A DNA stretch of 17,927 nucleotides from an uncultured Alistipes sp. (GTDB lineage Bacteria; Bacteroidota; Bacteroidia; Bacteroidales; Rikenellaceae). Made by a program: the position numbers and the translations under genes. This document shows, in pieces, positions 6,690-13,338 of the stretch (within the stretch, counting starts at the first letter, position 1; each line of letters starts with the position of its first letter). Location of the stretch: assembly GCA_900769525.1 (NCBI GenBank), contig CAAGGY010000175.1, positions 1 through 17,927 of the forward strand, written 5' to 3'. The notes below the pieces were generated by a model, which was not told the DNA's origin, searched no databases, and saw only the letters and a program-made list of their open reading frames with translations.

Positions 6690-7562
6690 ATGACAAGAAA
6701 GTTTTTGACACTCTTCCTTGCCACCTTTGCACTTTCAGTTAATGTGCAGGCAACAACACCTATTCTAAATAGCAACTCTACTGCTACGCTCACAACAGCT
6801 CTCTCTGCTGAGGAGTCAGAAGAGGAGGATGAGGGCCTTTTCTGGTGGAGCGCAGGTGCAAATATCGCCTCTAACTACCTCTGGCGTGGTTACGACCAGT
6901 CGTACTCGGGCAAGATGTTCGACCCATCAATCCAGCCAAGCGTGACACTCGGTCTTGGTGCTTTCTACCTCGACCTATGGCTCAACGTGTCGCCAATAAG
7001 CAAATACCAGGAGTTTGATATGACCCTCGGCTTCGAGTATAAGGGCCTCGCTATCACCGTCTACGACGTGTGGTGCGGCGTGGGCAAGGAGTTCTGGCAG
7101 AACAACTTCCTCGATGGCTCTAACCACAACCTCACAGCGACCATTGACTACACCTTCTTCGACCGCTTGCGTCTGCACTGGGGCACAACATTTCTCCACT
7201 CGGACGACTGGCTCTACAACGAGGATGGTTCACGTAAGCGTCGTGCCTTCTCGTCATACTTCGAGGTGGCATACACTCAGCCCGTCAAGGAGCTCTTCGA
7301 CATCACCTTCACTGCGGGTGCTTCACCCTGGACAGGACCATTCTGGACAGCTGGTCGACAGATCTTCGAGGATGGCGAGTACTTCCTCGACTACAACGCT
7401 GAGAACCCTCCTGTGACAGGTTTTAATGTTACAAACCTCAACGTGACACTCTCACGTGAGTTTGAGGTGGGAGCGGCAACATTCCCAGTGGAGTTGGGCT
7501 ATACCTACAACCCCACCACCAATCGCCACTATGCTCTGCTCAAGGCGGGATTCTCGTTCTAA
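6690..7562 (+). CDS. Small outer-membrane beta-barrel, TorF/Gcw_chp-like putative porin
   Basis: The 290-residue product has a Sec signal peptide (cleavage likely after VQA, residue 21), an acidic linker (EESEEEDE), then alternating aromatic/polar strands. It ends in Phe (AGFSF), as many BAM-inserted barrels do. The opening ASNYLWRGYDQS resembles the conserved start of the TorF/Gcw_chp family (SxYxxRGxxQ). The family call rests on this motif, the length and the strand pattern. The gene follows potD by 40 nt without a terminator and is followed by a strong hairpin at 7606-7649, so it is probably the last gene of the pot operon. A role in passing polyamines across the outer membrane is inferred from that position only. 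Confidence 0.75.
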   Translation: MTRKFLTLFLATFALSVNVQATTPILNSNSTATLTTALSAEESEEEDEGLFWWSAGANIASNYLWRGYDQSYSGKMFDPSIQPSVTLGLGAFYLDLWLNVSPISKYQEFDMTLGFEYKGLAITVYDVWCGVGKEFWQNNFLDGSNHNLTATIDYTFFDRLRLHWGTTFLHSDDWLYNEDGSRKRRAFSSYFEVAYTQPVKELFDITFTAGASPWTGPFWTAGRQIFEDGEYFLDYNAENPPVTGFNVTNLNVTLSREFEVGAATFPVELGYTYNPTTNRHYALLKAGFSF

Positions 7563-7605
7563 GCCAGAGGCGATAATGGGTTAAGGCTATCAAGTCTAAA
7601 TAGAC

Positions 7606-7649
7606 AGGTGGCGTATGTGTGAACAAGTCGTTCGCTACATACGCCACCT
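7606..7649. terminator. Bidirectional terminator between the pot operon and the 7667 gene
   Basis: AGGTGGCGTATGT (7606-7618) and ACATACGCCACCT (7637-7649) form a perfect 13-bp stem. The helix continues with GTGAAC/GTTCGC (7619-7624 with 7630-7635, one G-T pair) and a single bulged T, leaving a 5-nt loop. It lies between convergent genes and can end transcription from both sides, though neither side has a long T-run. Confidence 0.75.
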
Positions 7650-7666
7650 TTAGTATATCAATATAT

Positions 7667-7849
7667 CTACTTCTTCTTTTGCTGCTTGTCGTACTCCTCA
7701 ACCAGGCTATTGCCAAGGTTTACAGCCGAAGATTCAATCTTCTTATAGGCTCCCACAACACCCGACTCTACCCTCTTGTAGCCATTAACAACGCCTGACT
7801 CGATGCCAACATAGGCCTTAACAATCGTCTCCTTAACTTTTTTTGTCAT
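7667..7849 (-). CDS. Small protein of 11-residue repeats, unknown function
   Basis: The 60-residue protein contains three adjacent 11-residue repeats at residues 12-44 (AYVGIESGVVN, GYKRVESGVVG, AYKKIESSAVN). Flanking regions are charged, and it ends in QQKKK. Eleven residues make three helical turns, so a single long amphipathic helix is expected. There is no signal peptide or clear membrane segment. I think I have seen similar YKKIE/VV repeats in unnamed small proteins of gut bacteria, but no function follows from that. The frame extends further upstream, but ATG 7849 is chosen because a good promoter (7886-7916) lies inside the longer version. The gene is single and divergent from the AraC-type regulator gene. 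Confidence 0.7.
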   Translation of the reverse strand: MTKKVKETIVKAYVGIESGVVNGYKRVESGVVGAYKKIESSAVNLGNSLVEEYDKQQKKK

Positions 7850-7885
7850 AATCGTACTCTTTTTAATATTATATTTTTCACGCTG

Positions 7886-7916
7886 CAAAAGTATTGCATA
7901 TTGAAGGGTTGATAAA
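7886..7916 (-). promoter_or_regulatory. Promoter of the 60-residue repeat protein
   Basis: On the minus strand TTTA (7913-7916) is followed after 19 nt by TACTTTTG (7886-7893), a perfect TAnnTTTG with a one-mismatch -33 element. A start near 7880 gives a leader of about 30 nt and fixes ATG 7849 as the start codon. Confidence 0.6.
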
Positions 7917-7957
7917 GGGATATAGTTCTCAATGTTTGGAATGGTATTCGCATTAAT

Positions 7958-7989
7958 ATTGCTTATTTGCATTATTTACTCTACCTTTG
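7958..7989 (+). promoter_or_regulatory. Promoter of the AraC-type regulator gene
   Basis: ATTG (7958-7961) is followed after 20 nt by TACCTTTG (7982-7989), a perfect -7 box with a one-mismatch -33 box. The start would be near 7994, about 40 nt before ATG 8035. Just upstream of the -7 box GCATTA occurs twice in direct orientation (7950 and 7969), a weak hint of a regulator site. Confidence 0.55.
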
Positions 7990-8034
7990 TTGAATAAAAG
8001 GAACATTACTCCAATAAATACGAGGATTACGACA

Positions 8035-8913
8035 ATGACTCTTTGCGAAATACTAAGGCAGTTTATTGGCCATAGCGACATTAAGACATACGTTGTTGAC
8101 GACCACTTTGCAATTATTGAGAATCCTGTCTTTGCGATTCTTCCCAATCACCCCTATCGTAATCCGTTGGTGGTGGCAGTCTATTGCACTTCGGGGGTTG
8201 GCAAAGGGCGTGTAAATACCAATATCTATGATTTGCAGTGCCATAGTATGATGATTGTCTTGCCTGGACAGATAACCGAATTAATAGACCTAAGCGATGA
8301 CTTTCAGGCTACCTACATTATAATGTCCGAGGAGTTTGTGTCGGGCCTGGGTATAGGCAACACCTTCTCGCTGGGTAGCATAGTGGCAGCATCGCCTAAA
8401 ACGGTGCTTCAGGATAGAGCTAAGGAGGCATTGGAGAGCTACTTATCTATGTGCTGCAACCTTATACCAGTCGAGAAGAATCCAAACCGACTGGAGATTC
8501 TTCAGCTCTTGACAAAGGCCTTTTTCTTAGGCTTAGGATACTTCTTGCACGACAACAATCCAAAGACTAACTCCCGAAACGATGAGCTGACGACAACATT
8601 TATCAAGCTTGTCGAGATGAACTACACCAAGCATCGAGAGCTGGACTTCTATGCCGAACAACTCAACATCACCAACAAACACCTATCAAGAGTTGTTAAG
8701 CAGACAAGTGGCAAAAGCGCAATGGAGTGGATCGAAAAACATGTTATATTAGATGCAATATCTCAACTGCTATCGTCAAACATTAGCGTCAAAGAGATAG
8801 CTTATCGACTAAACTTCCCCTCTCAATCCTGTTTTGGAAAATATTTCTACAGGATTGTAGGGGTGTCGCCCTCAGCATACAGAGAGCAACACCGCACACA
8901 CAAAGAGGGTTAA
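8035..8913 (+). CDS. AraC-family transcriptional regulator
   Basis: This is a probable DNA-binding regulator of 292 residues. The N-terminal half (to about residue 165) is a cupin-like sensor region with the pattern RVNTNIYDLQCHSMMIVLPG. The C-terminal 100 residues hold the two helix-turn-helix units of the AraC/XylS domain, recognisable as FYAEQLNITNKHLSRVVKQ and VKEIAYRLNFPSQSCFGKYF followed by GVSPSAYR. The ligand is unknown. ATG 8035 is preferred to TTG codons at 7987 and 7990, because the -7 box (7982-7989) overlaps those and would leave them untranscribed. It is divergent from the 60-residue repeat gene and convergent with the MFS gene. Either could be its target. Confidence 0.9.
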   Translation: MTLCEILRQFIGHSDIKTYVVDDHFAIIENPVFAILPNHPYRNPLVVAVYCTSGVGKGRVNTNIYDLQCHSMMIVLPGQITELIDLSDDFQATYIIMSEEFVSGLGIGNTFSLGSIVAASPKTVLQDRAKEALESYLSMCCNLIPVEKNPNRLEILQLLTKAFFLGLGYFLHDNNPKTNSRNDELTTTFIKLVEMNYTKHRELDFYAEQLNITNKHLSRVVKQTSGKSAMEWIEKHVILDAISQLLSSNISVKEIAYRLNFPSQSCFGKYFYRIVGVSPSAYREQHRTHKEG

Positions 8914-8923
8914 CGCAAAGTAT

Positions 8924-8944
8924 GGGGCTTCATATAGCCTCCCC
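8924..8944. terminator. Weak hairpin between araC-type and MFS genes
   Basis: GGGG (8924-8927) can pair with CCCC (8941-8944), or GGCT (8926-8929) with AGCC (8936-8939), in the 47-nt gap between these convergent genes. The stems are short and no T-run follows, so this is only a possible terminator. Confidence 0.25.
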
Positions 8945-8960
8945 ACACACCCTGCCACGA

Positions 8961-10172
8961 TTATATCAAACGATGTTTATGAAAGTGTGGCGTAACAACA
9001 CGTGAGAAGAACAGAAGGGCGATGACTATCAGCATAGCACCGAGCATATAGCAGTACTCGTAGCCCCACTCCGAGATATAGCCACCAAGCAACATTCCAC
9101 CACCAATACCTACGTCCCAACCCGTAAGATACGTAGCATTTGCCGTGGCACGTCGTGAGTTTGGTGCAAGGTTGATAAATAGCGTGTTATAGGCAGGGAA
9201 CATAGTACCATAGCCGTAGCCAAATAGAAAGGCTGTCACAAAGTAGGTGACATATCCCGCCACGATGCTCCAGTGTGAGATGGTCGAGAGCAGAGCCTCG
9301 CCAAGACCTCCAAAGAAGGCCACAATAATACCGATAGTTATTGTTTCGGTGATATATCCCCTATCTACCCTTTTGCCCGAATTTAAGCGTGAGGCGATGA
9401 GTCCTGCCGCCATCACCGTGAAGAACAATCCAGCGTTGTGCATAATACCTGCCGAGGCGGCATAGAGAGCCATATAGCTTGTCGTCATTCCATAGGGTAT
9501 TGCCAGCAGAAAGAATGCTATGCAGGCACGCACACCCTCCTTGAGGAAGAATCTATCGGACGATAGCTTAAACTCGCTTCGTGGTGCTAACTCACGACGT
9601 GGCACACGCACCAAAGCACCCAGCAACAAGCCAATGGCTCCTGTAATGAACGAGGTAAGGAATAGCAATGTATAGCTTCCCGACGAGACTACGAACAATC
9701 CAGCCATAGGGCCAAAGGCCATAGCGAGGTTATTTGTAACACCATAATATCCAAGACCTTCGCCACGACGTGATGATGGCATAACGTCGATAACGAGCGT
9801 ATTGCCCGATGTTGTGAGCATACCGAAGCTAAAGCCGTGGAAGATGCGCAGAAGTATAAACAGGGCGAGCGTATGTTTTATAAAGAAGTAGCCGATGAAC
9901 GAGGCTACAAACGTGGCATACGATGCAATGTAGACACTCTTGCGAGTCAATGTATCGGCCACAAAGCCCGCCATAGGGCGCACACTGAGCACAGCCACAA
10001 CATAGCACGACAGCACAACACCCACCAGACCTGGGGAGATATGAAATACATCCTTGAGATACAACGGCAACGTAGGCACAAGGATAAAGAACGAGAACGA
10101 CATCATAAATGCCGCTATGCACGTGAATATATAGTCACGTGTAAAGAGTCTATCCTGCTTTACATTGGTCAT
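8961..10172 (-). CDS. Major facilitator superfamily transporter, probably an exporter
   Basis: This is an inner-membrane secondary transporter of 403 residues with about twelve hydrophobic helices. Motif A of the MFS is clear between helices 2 and 3 (GFVADTLTRKS, residues 69-79). The second half begins after the loop with RVPRRELAPRSEF. The conserved residues fit the drug/sugar-efflux type of MFS, but the substrate cannot be read from sequence. ATG 10172 gives a short polar N-terminus and the first helix at about residues 14-35. The gene is transcribed alone, divergent from purC, with a consensus -7 box 39 nt upstream. Confidence 0.88.
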   Translation of the reverse strand: MTNVKQDRLFTRDYIFTCIAAFMMSFSFFILVPTLPLYLKDVFHISPGLVGVVLSCYVVAVLSVRPMAGFVADTLTRKSVYIASYATFVASFIGYFFIKHTLALFILLRIFHGFSFGMLTTSGNTLVIDVMPSSRRGEGLGYYGVTNNLAMAFGPMAGLFVVSSGSYTLLFLTSFITGAIGLLLGALVRVPRRELAPRSEFKLSSDRFFLKEGVRACIAFFLLAIPYGMTTSYMALYAASAGIMHNAGLFFTVMAAGLIASRLNSGKRVDRGYITETITIGIIVAFFGGLGEALLSTISHWSIVAGYVTYFVTAFLFGYGYGTMFPAYNTLFINLAPNSRRATANATYLTGWDVGIGGGMLLGGYISEWGYEYCYMLGAMLIVIALLFFSRVVTPHFHKHRLI

Positions 10173-10210
10173 AGTTGTGCAATAATCAAGATTTAGGAAT
10201 AATGGTAATA

Positions 10211-10218
10211 CAAATTTA
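10211..10218 (-). promoter_or_regulatory. -7 box of the MFS gene
   Basis: On the minus strand TAAATTTG matches TAnnTTTG. No clear TTTG is found 19-21 nt upstream. It lies only 12 nt from the oppositely directed purC -7 box (10231-10238), so the two promoters overlap. Confidence 0.45.
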
Positions 10219-10230
10219 GGAAAAATTTAT

Positions 10231-10277
10231 TATTTTTGCACTGATATTAGATAAATTACAGATTGTGTAGTGCAAAA
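10231..10277 (+). promoter_or_regulatory. purC -7 box with a 9-bp inverted repeat over the start site
   Basis: TATTTTTG (10231-10238) is a consensus -7 box with a weak -33 region. TTTTGCACT (10234-10242) and AGTGCAAAA (10269-10277) are exact inverted repeats 26 nt apart, spanning the -7 box, the predicted start and much of the leader. This could be an operator. The A/T content makes chance pairing a real alternative. Confidence 0.45.
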
Positions 10278-10293
10278 TCTTAAATTCAAATAT

Positions 10294-11238
10294 ATGAACG
10301 CTATCGTAAAAAACAACTTCGAGTTCGAGGGCCAGAAGGGTCACTATGTTGGTAAGGTGCGTGACGTCTACAACATCAACGACGACTACCTTGTAATGGT
10401 TGTCTCTGACCGTATCTCAGCTTTCGACGTGGTACTCCCTAAGGGTATCCCTTTCAAGGGCCAGGTGCTCAACCAGATTGCTGCTAAGTTCCTCGACGCA
10501 ACTGCCGACATTCTCCCTAACTGGAAGATTGGTGTGCCCGATCCAATGGTTACTGTTGGTCACCGCTGCGAGCCTTACAAGGTCGAGATGGTTATCCGTG
10601 GTTACCTCTCAGGCCACGCTTGGCGTGAGTACAAGGCTGGCAAGCGCACAATCTGTGGCGTAGCTATGCCTGAGGGTATGGTCGAGAACCAGAAGTTCCC
10701 AGAGCCTATCATCACCCCTACTACTAAGGCTGACGAGGGTCACGACGAGGATATCTCTAAGGAGGAGATCATCGCACAGAGTCTCGTGTCACGTGAGGAG
10801 TACGAGCAGTTGGAGAACTACACACGTGCTATCTTCCAGCGTGGTACTGAGATTGCCGAGAAGATGGGCCTTATCTTGGTAGATACAAAGTATGAGTTCG
10901 GTAAGAAGAATGGCGTCATCTACCTTATGGACGAGATCCACACCCCTGACTCATCACGCTACTTCTACAAAGAGGGTTACGAGGAGCGCCTCGCACGTGG
11001 CGAGAAGCAGAAGCAGCTCTCTAAGGAGTTCGTTCGTGAGTGGTTGATGGACAACGGCTTCCAGGGCCAGGAGGGTCAGCAGGTACCAGAGATGACCGAG
11101 GAGGTTATCAACGGTATCACCGAGCGCTACATCGAGCTCTACGAGGCAGTAACAGGCGACAAGTTTGTTCGTGCTGAGGACGATGATATCGAGAAGCGTA
11201 TCGAGCGCAACGTTGCCGAGTACCTCAAGACATTGTAA
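10294..11238 (+). CDS. purC: SAICAR synthetase (phosphoribosylaminoimidazole-succinocarboxamide synthase)
   Basis: This cytoplasmic enzyme joins aspartate to CAIR with ATP to make SAICAR in de novo purine synthesis. The 314 residues show the N-terminal GKVRDVY (20-26) and SDRISAFD (38-45) nucleotide-binding motifs, RGYLSGHAWREY (102-113), and both family signatures, ILVDTKYEFG and LMDEIHTPDSSRY. At this length it belongs to the longer PurC form, not the roughly 240-residue E. coli type. ATG 10294 is chosen. An in-frame GTG at 10270 would add eight residues and lies inside the inverted repeat over the leader. The gene stands alone, far from other pur genes in this window. Confidence 0.96.
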   Translation: MNAIVKNNFEFEGQKGHYVGKVRDVYNINDDYLVMVVSDRISAFDVVLPKGIPFKGQVLNQIAAKFLDATADILPNWKIGVPDPMVTVGHRCEPYKVEMVIRGYLSGHAWREYKAGKRTICGVAMPEGMVENQKFPEPIITPTTKADEGHDEDISKEEIIAQSLVSREEYEQLENYTRAIFQRGTEIAEKMGLILVDTKYEFGKKNGVIYLMDEIHTPDSSRYFYKEGYEERLARGEKQKQLSKEFVREWLMDNGFQGQEGQQVPEMTEEVINGITERYIELYEAVTGDKFVRAEDDDIEKRIERNVAEYLKTL

Positions 11239-11258
11239 TCTATAGACTCAATAATAAG

Positions 11259-11289
11259 TTAGGCTGCAGGGTTACTCCTTGCAGCCTAA
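11259..11289. terminator. Shared terminator overlapping the response-regulator stop codon
   Basis: TTAGGCTGCA (11259-11268) pairs perfectly with TGCAGCCTAA (11280-11289). GG/CC (11269-11270 with 11277-11278) extends the stem past a bulged T. The response-regulator stop codon (11272-11274) lies in the loop, and its last codons form the right arm. The hairpin can therefore stop transcription from purC and from the two-component operon. No long T-run follows on either side. Confidence 0.6.
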
Positions 11290-11955
11290 TTTGTATCCCA
11301 CACCTCTTACCGAGGCTATCTGCACCGAGCCTATGCGCTGAAGTTTCGTGCGTAGGTGCGACACAAAGACATTCATCGAGCGTAGGTTATAGTAGCTATC
11401 ATCGCCCCAAAGGTCGAGGAGCAACTGCTGGTAGGTAACTACCTTGCCACGATTCTGAATCAATATTTTGAGTATTGCCGCCTCACGTGACGAGAGATGC
11501 TCTACCCTATCTCCGTCACGAAGCTCACTCACATCGGCATTAAAAAGCGCCTTACCAACACGCAACTCTGAGCTTACATCTGGCACCTCAAGGCGGCTTA
11601 GCAGCGACTCAACACGCACCAACAACTCACTCATATCGAAAGGCTTGCGCAGATAGTCGTGGCCACCTGCACGAAATCCCTCGACAACATCTTCTGCACT
11701 ATCGAGCGCCGAGAGGAAGATAAACTGCGTACTCGCACCACTCTCACGCATCCTACGCACCATCTCGAAGCCATCCATACGTGGCATCATAACATCGGCA
11801 ATGACAAGGTCGACATCGTGCTCCGAAAATAGTCTACAACCCTGCTCGCCATCCGAGGCCACAAAGACCTCGTAGCCCTTGATTGTAAGCACATCACGAA
11901 GTATGCGACGCAACGTAGCATCGTCCTCAACGATAAGAATTTCTCTCTTAGCCAT
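11272..11955 (-). CDS. OmpR/PhoB-type response regulator
   Basis: This is a two-component output protein of 227 residues. The receiver domain has the acidic pair D11/D12, phospho-acceptor D54 (VIADVMMPRMDG), S82 and K104 (RKPF). A winged-helix DNA-binding domain follows at about residues 130-225, with the usual SSREAAILKILIQNRGKVV and the RSMNVFVSHLRTKL recognition region. The start overlaps the end of the kinase gene by 8 nt (ATGGCTAA), so the kinase upstream is its partner. It resembles Bacteroides RprY in type, but I do not claim orthology. A likely binding site is the TTAACA repeat array at 13210-13247. The 3' end sits inside the shared terminator. Confidence 0.94.
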   Translation of the reverse strand: MAKREILIVEDDATLRRILRDVLTIKGYEVFVASDGEQGCRLFSEHDVDLVIADVMMPRMDGFEMVRRMRESGASTQFIFLSALDSAEDVVEGFRAGGHDYLRKPFDMSELLVRVESLLSRLEVPDVSSELRVGKALFNADVSELRDGDRVEHLSSREAAILKILIQNRGKVVTYQQLLLDLWGDDSYYNLRSMNVFVSHLRTKLQRIGSVQIASVRGVGYKLGCKE

Positions 11956-13159
11956 GCTTTGGAAGTGTTATTGTTATATGGGTGCCACGCTGTGGCATTG
12001 ACTCAAGTTTAACATCGCCACCACTACGCTCAACAAGCGTTCGCACATGGTAGAGACCAAGGCCATAGCCCTGACTATCTTGACGATAGGCACTCGATAT
12101 GCGGTAGAACTTATCAAAGACACGACGCTGCTCCGAAGGGGCGATACCTATGCCCTCATCCACAACGCTAAACGATACTTTCTCGTCTGTCGACACCGCC
12201 TCGATAAGAATCTTAGGCACGCCATCGCTATACTTAATGCTATTATCCACAAGATTAAGCACGATGGTGCGTAGGCTCGCCCTATCTACCCATACACTTG
12301 TACCCTCGGCAATTGTCGAGCTGAAATCAATTTGCAAAGAGCTATACTTTAGCCTTAGCGATGCTACAACCTCATCGACAACACCCTGTAAATCAACACT
12401 CTCCGGACGTAGCACCACGGGCGACTCATCATCGAGCGAGCTACGAAGAATCGAGTCGACCATAACGCTAAGGCGGTCAAGTTCGGAGTGTGTCATCGCC
12501 AGGTACTCCTCACGCAGTGTATCATTTTGGGCAATCTCTGGCGTCGAACTTAGTACATCTGTGGCAGCACGTGCTGCAGCAATGGGCGTGCGAAGCTCGT
12601 GCGTGATGTTGTGTGTAAGGTCACGACGAATACGCTCCAAGGTCTTGGCACGAAAGAGTGTTACGAGTAGATATATTAATGTAAGTATGAGCAGCAACGT
12701 AGCAATAATCGAGATAATGATCATACCACGCATACTCGCCAAAATCCTGGTGTGCGGATCCTCAACCACAAGGCGTATGATGATTGATGATATTTGGGCC
12801 TCGACACTAAACTTACGTAGCGACTCTGTATCATCACCGTGGCGTGACACAAGGGTGGGCTCGCCATCGACAAGCAACAACATCTCGACACTATAGCGAG
12901 TATCTATTCCCGACGTGCGTAGCTGCTCAGAGACTATGGCATAGAGACCTTCAAGAGGTCCTAAGGTTACATTTCTTGAGCCCTCGATATTACCAGCATA
13001 TCGCCACACCGACTCGTCAAATATGCTAATAATCTGATTGTTATAACCATCTCTCATCTCACGATAGGAGCGCACACTCCACACCACCTCGACAACAGCG
13101 AGGAGTGCCATAGAGAGAATGGCGAGGACAAACAGAGATATAAATCTACCACGTTTCAT
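11948..13159 (-). CDS. Membrane-bound sensor histidine kinase
   Basis: This inner-membrane kinase of 403 residues is the partner of the OmpR-type regulator encoded next to it. A first membrane helix (about 7-28) and a second (about 146-168) enclose a periplasmic sensor of about 115 residues with no domain I can name. No clear HAMP domain lies between helix 2 and the dimerisation helix. The H-box is THELRTP with H187. The ATPase domain has the N-box LVDNSIKYS, G1 VVDEGIGI, an F-box FDKFYR and G2 GYGLGLYHV. The ATG at 13159 is needed to include the first helix. A perfect -7 box ends only 4 nt before it, so the mRNA may have almost no leader. Confidence 0.94.
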   Translation of the reverse strand: MKRGRFISLFVLAILSMALLAVVEVVWSVRSYREMRDGYNNQIISIFDESVWRYAGNIEGSRNVTLGPLEGLYAIVSEQLRTSGIDTRYSVEMLLLVDGEPTLVSRHGDDTESLRKFSVEAQISSIIIRLVVEDPHTRILASMRGMIIISIIATLLLILTLIYLLVTLFRAKTLERIRRDLTHNITHELRTPIAAARAATDVLSSTPEIAQNDTLREEYLAMTHSELDRLSVMVDSILRSSLDDESPVVLRPESVDLQGVVDEVVASLRLKYSSLQIDFSSTIAEGTSVWVDRASLRTIVLNLVDNSIKYSDGVPKILIEAVSTDEKVSFSVVDEGIGIAPSEQRRVFDKFYRISSAYRQDSQGYGLGLYHVRTLVERSGGDVKLESMPQRGTHITITLPKHG

Positions 13160-13163
13160 ACCA

Positions 13164-13171
13164 CAAAGTTA
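13164..13171 (-). promoter_or_regulatory. -7 box abutting the kinase start codon
   Basis: On the minus strand TAACTTTG is followed by four bases and then the kinase ATG. If used, the transcript begins at or next to the start codon. No TTTG is found 19-21 nt upstream, so activator dependence is plausible. The TTAACA array lies 39 nt further upstream. Confidence 0.45.
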
Positions 13172-13209
13172 TGAAAAAAGACTAAACCTCGCACTCCACC
13201 TCCAGAGAT

Positions 13210-13247
13210 TTAACACTATTTAACAAAAGCGTTAACACTCTTTAACA
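13210..13247. promoter_or_regulatory. Tandem TTAACA operator, probable response-regulator binding site
   Basis: TTAACACTATTTAACA (13210-13225) and TTAACACTCTTTAACA (13232-13247) match at 15 of 16 positions, with starts 22 bp apart. Each block holds two TTAACA half-sites 10 bp apart, giving four same-direction half-sites at 10-12 bp spacing, that is, on one face of the helix. OmpR/PhoB-family regulators bind such direct repeats head-to-tail. The array ends 7 nt before the -33 box of the TonB-C gene and is upstream of the kinase operon. Confidence 0.65.
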
Positions 13248-13254
13248 GAAAATA

Positions 13255-13287
13255 TTTGGAACTAATGCCCACGTCGCACTACCTTTG
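13255..13287 (+). promoter_or_regulatory. Promoter of the plug-like/TonB-C gene
   Basis: TTTG (13255-13258) is followed after 21 nt by TACCTTTG (13280-13287), a full match to the Bacteroidota promoter pattern. Transcription should start near 13291, about 45 nt before ATG 13339. Confidence 0.75.
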
Positions 13288-13338
13288 CACTAACAAAAAT
13301 GCAGCTGCCCAGTGTTTAACCTAAAAATGAAACTTACT

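Noticed and set aside
7850..7972. N-terminal extension of the repeat protein to 101 residues
   Set aside because: The -7 and -33 boxes (7886-7916) lie inside the extension, so its codons would be upstream of the transcript.
7950..7974. GCATTA direct repeat as a proven AraC-type operator
   Set aside because: It is only six bases, in an A/T-rich promoter with 19-nt spacing; chance is likely. It is kept only as a note in the promoter entry.
12150..12896. 248-codon open frame antisense to the histidine kinase gene
   Set aside because: The translation is Ser/Thr/Arg low-complexity without domains, and the kinase on the opposite strand has all catalytic boxes.
11272..13159. Calling the two-component pair RprX/RprY
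   Set aside because: The domain types fit, but the kinase is clearly shorter than I recall for RprX, and orthology cannot be shown without comparison.
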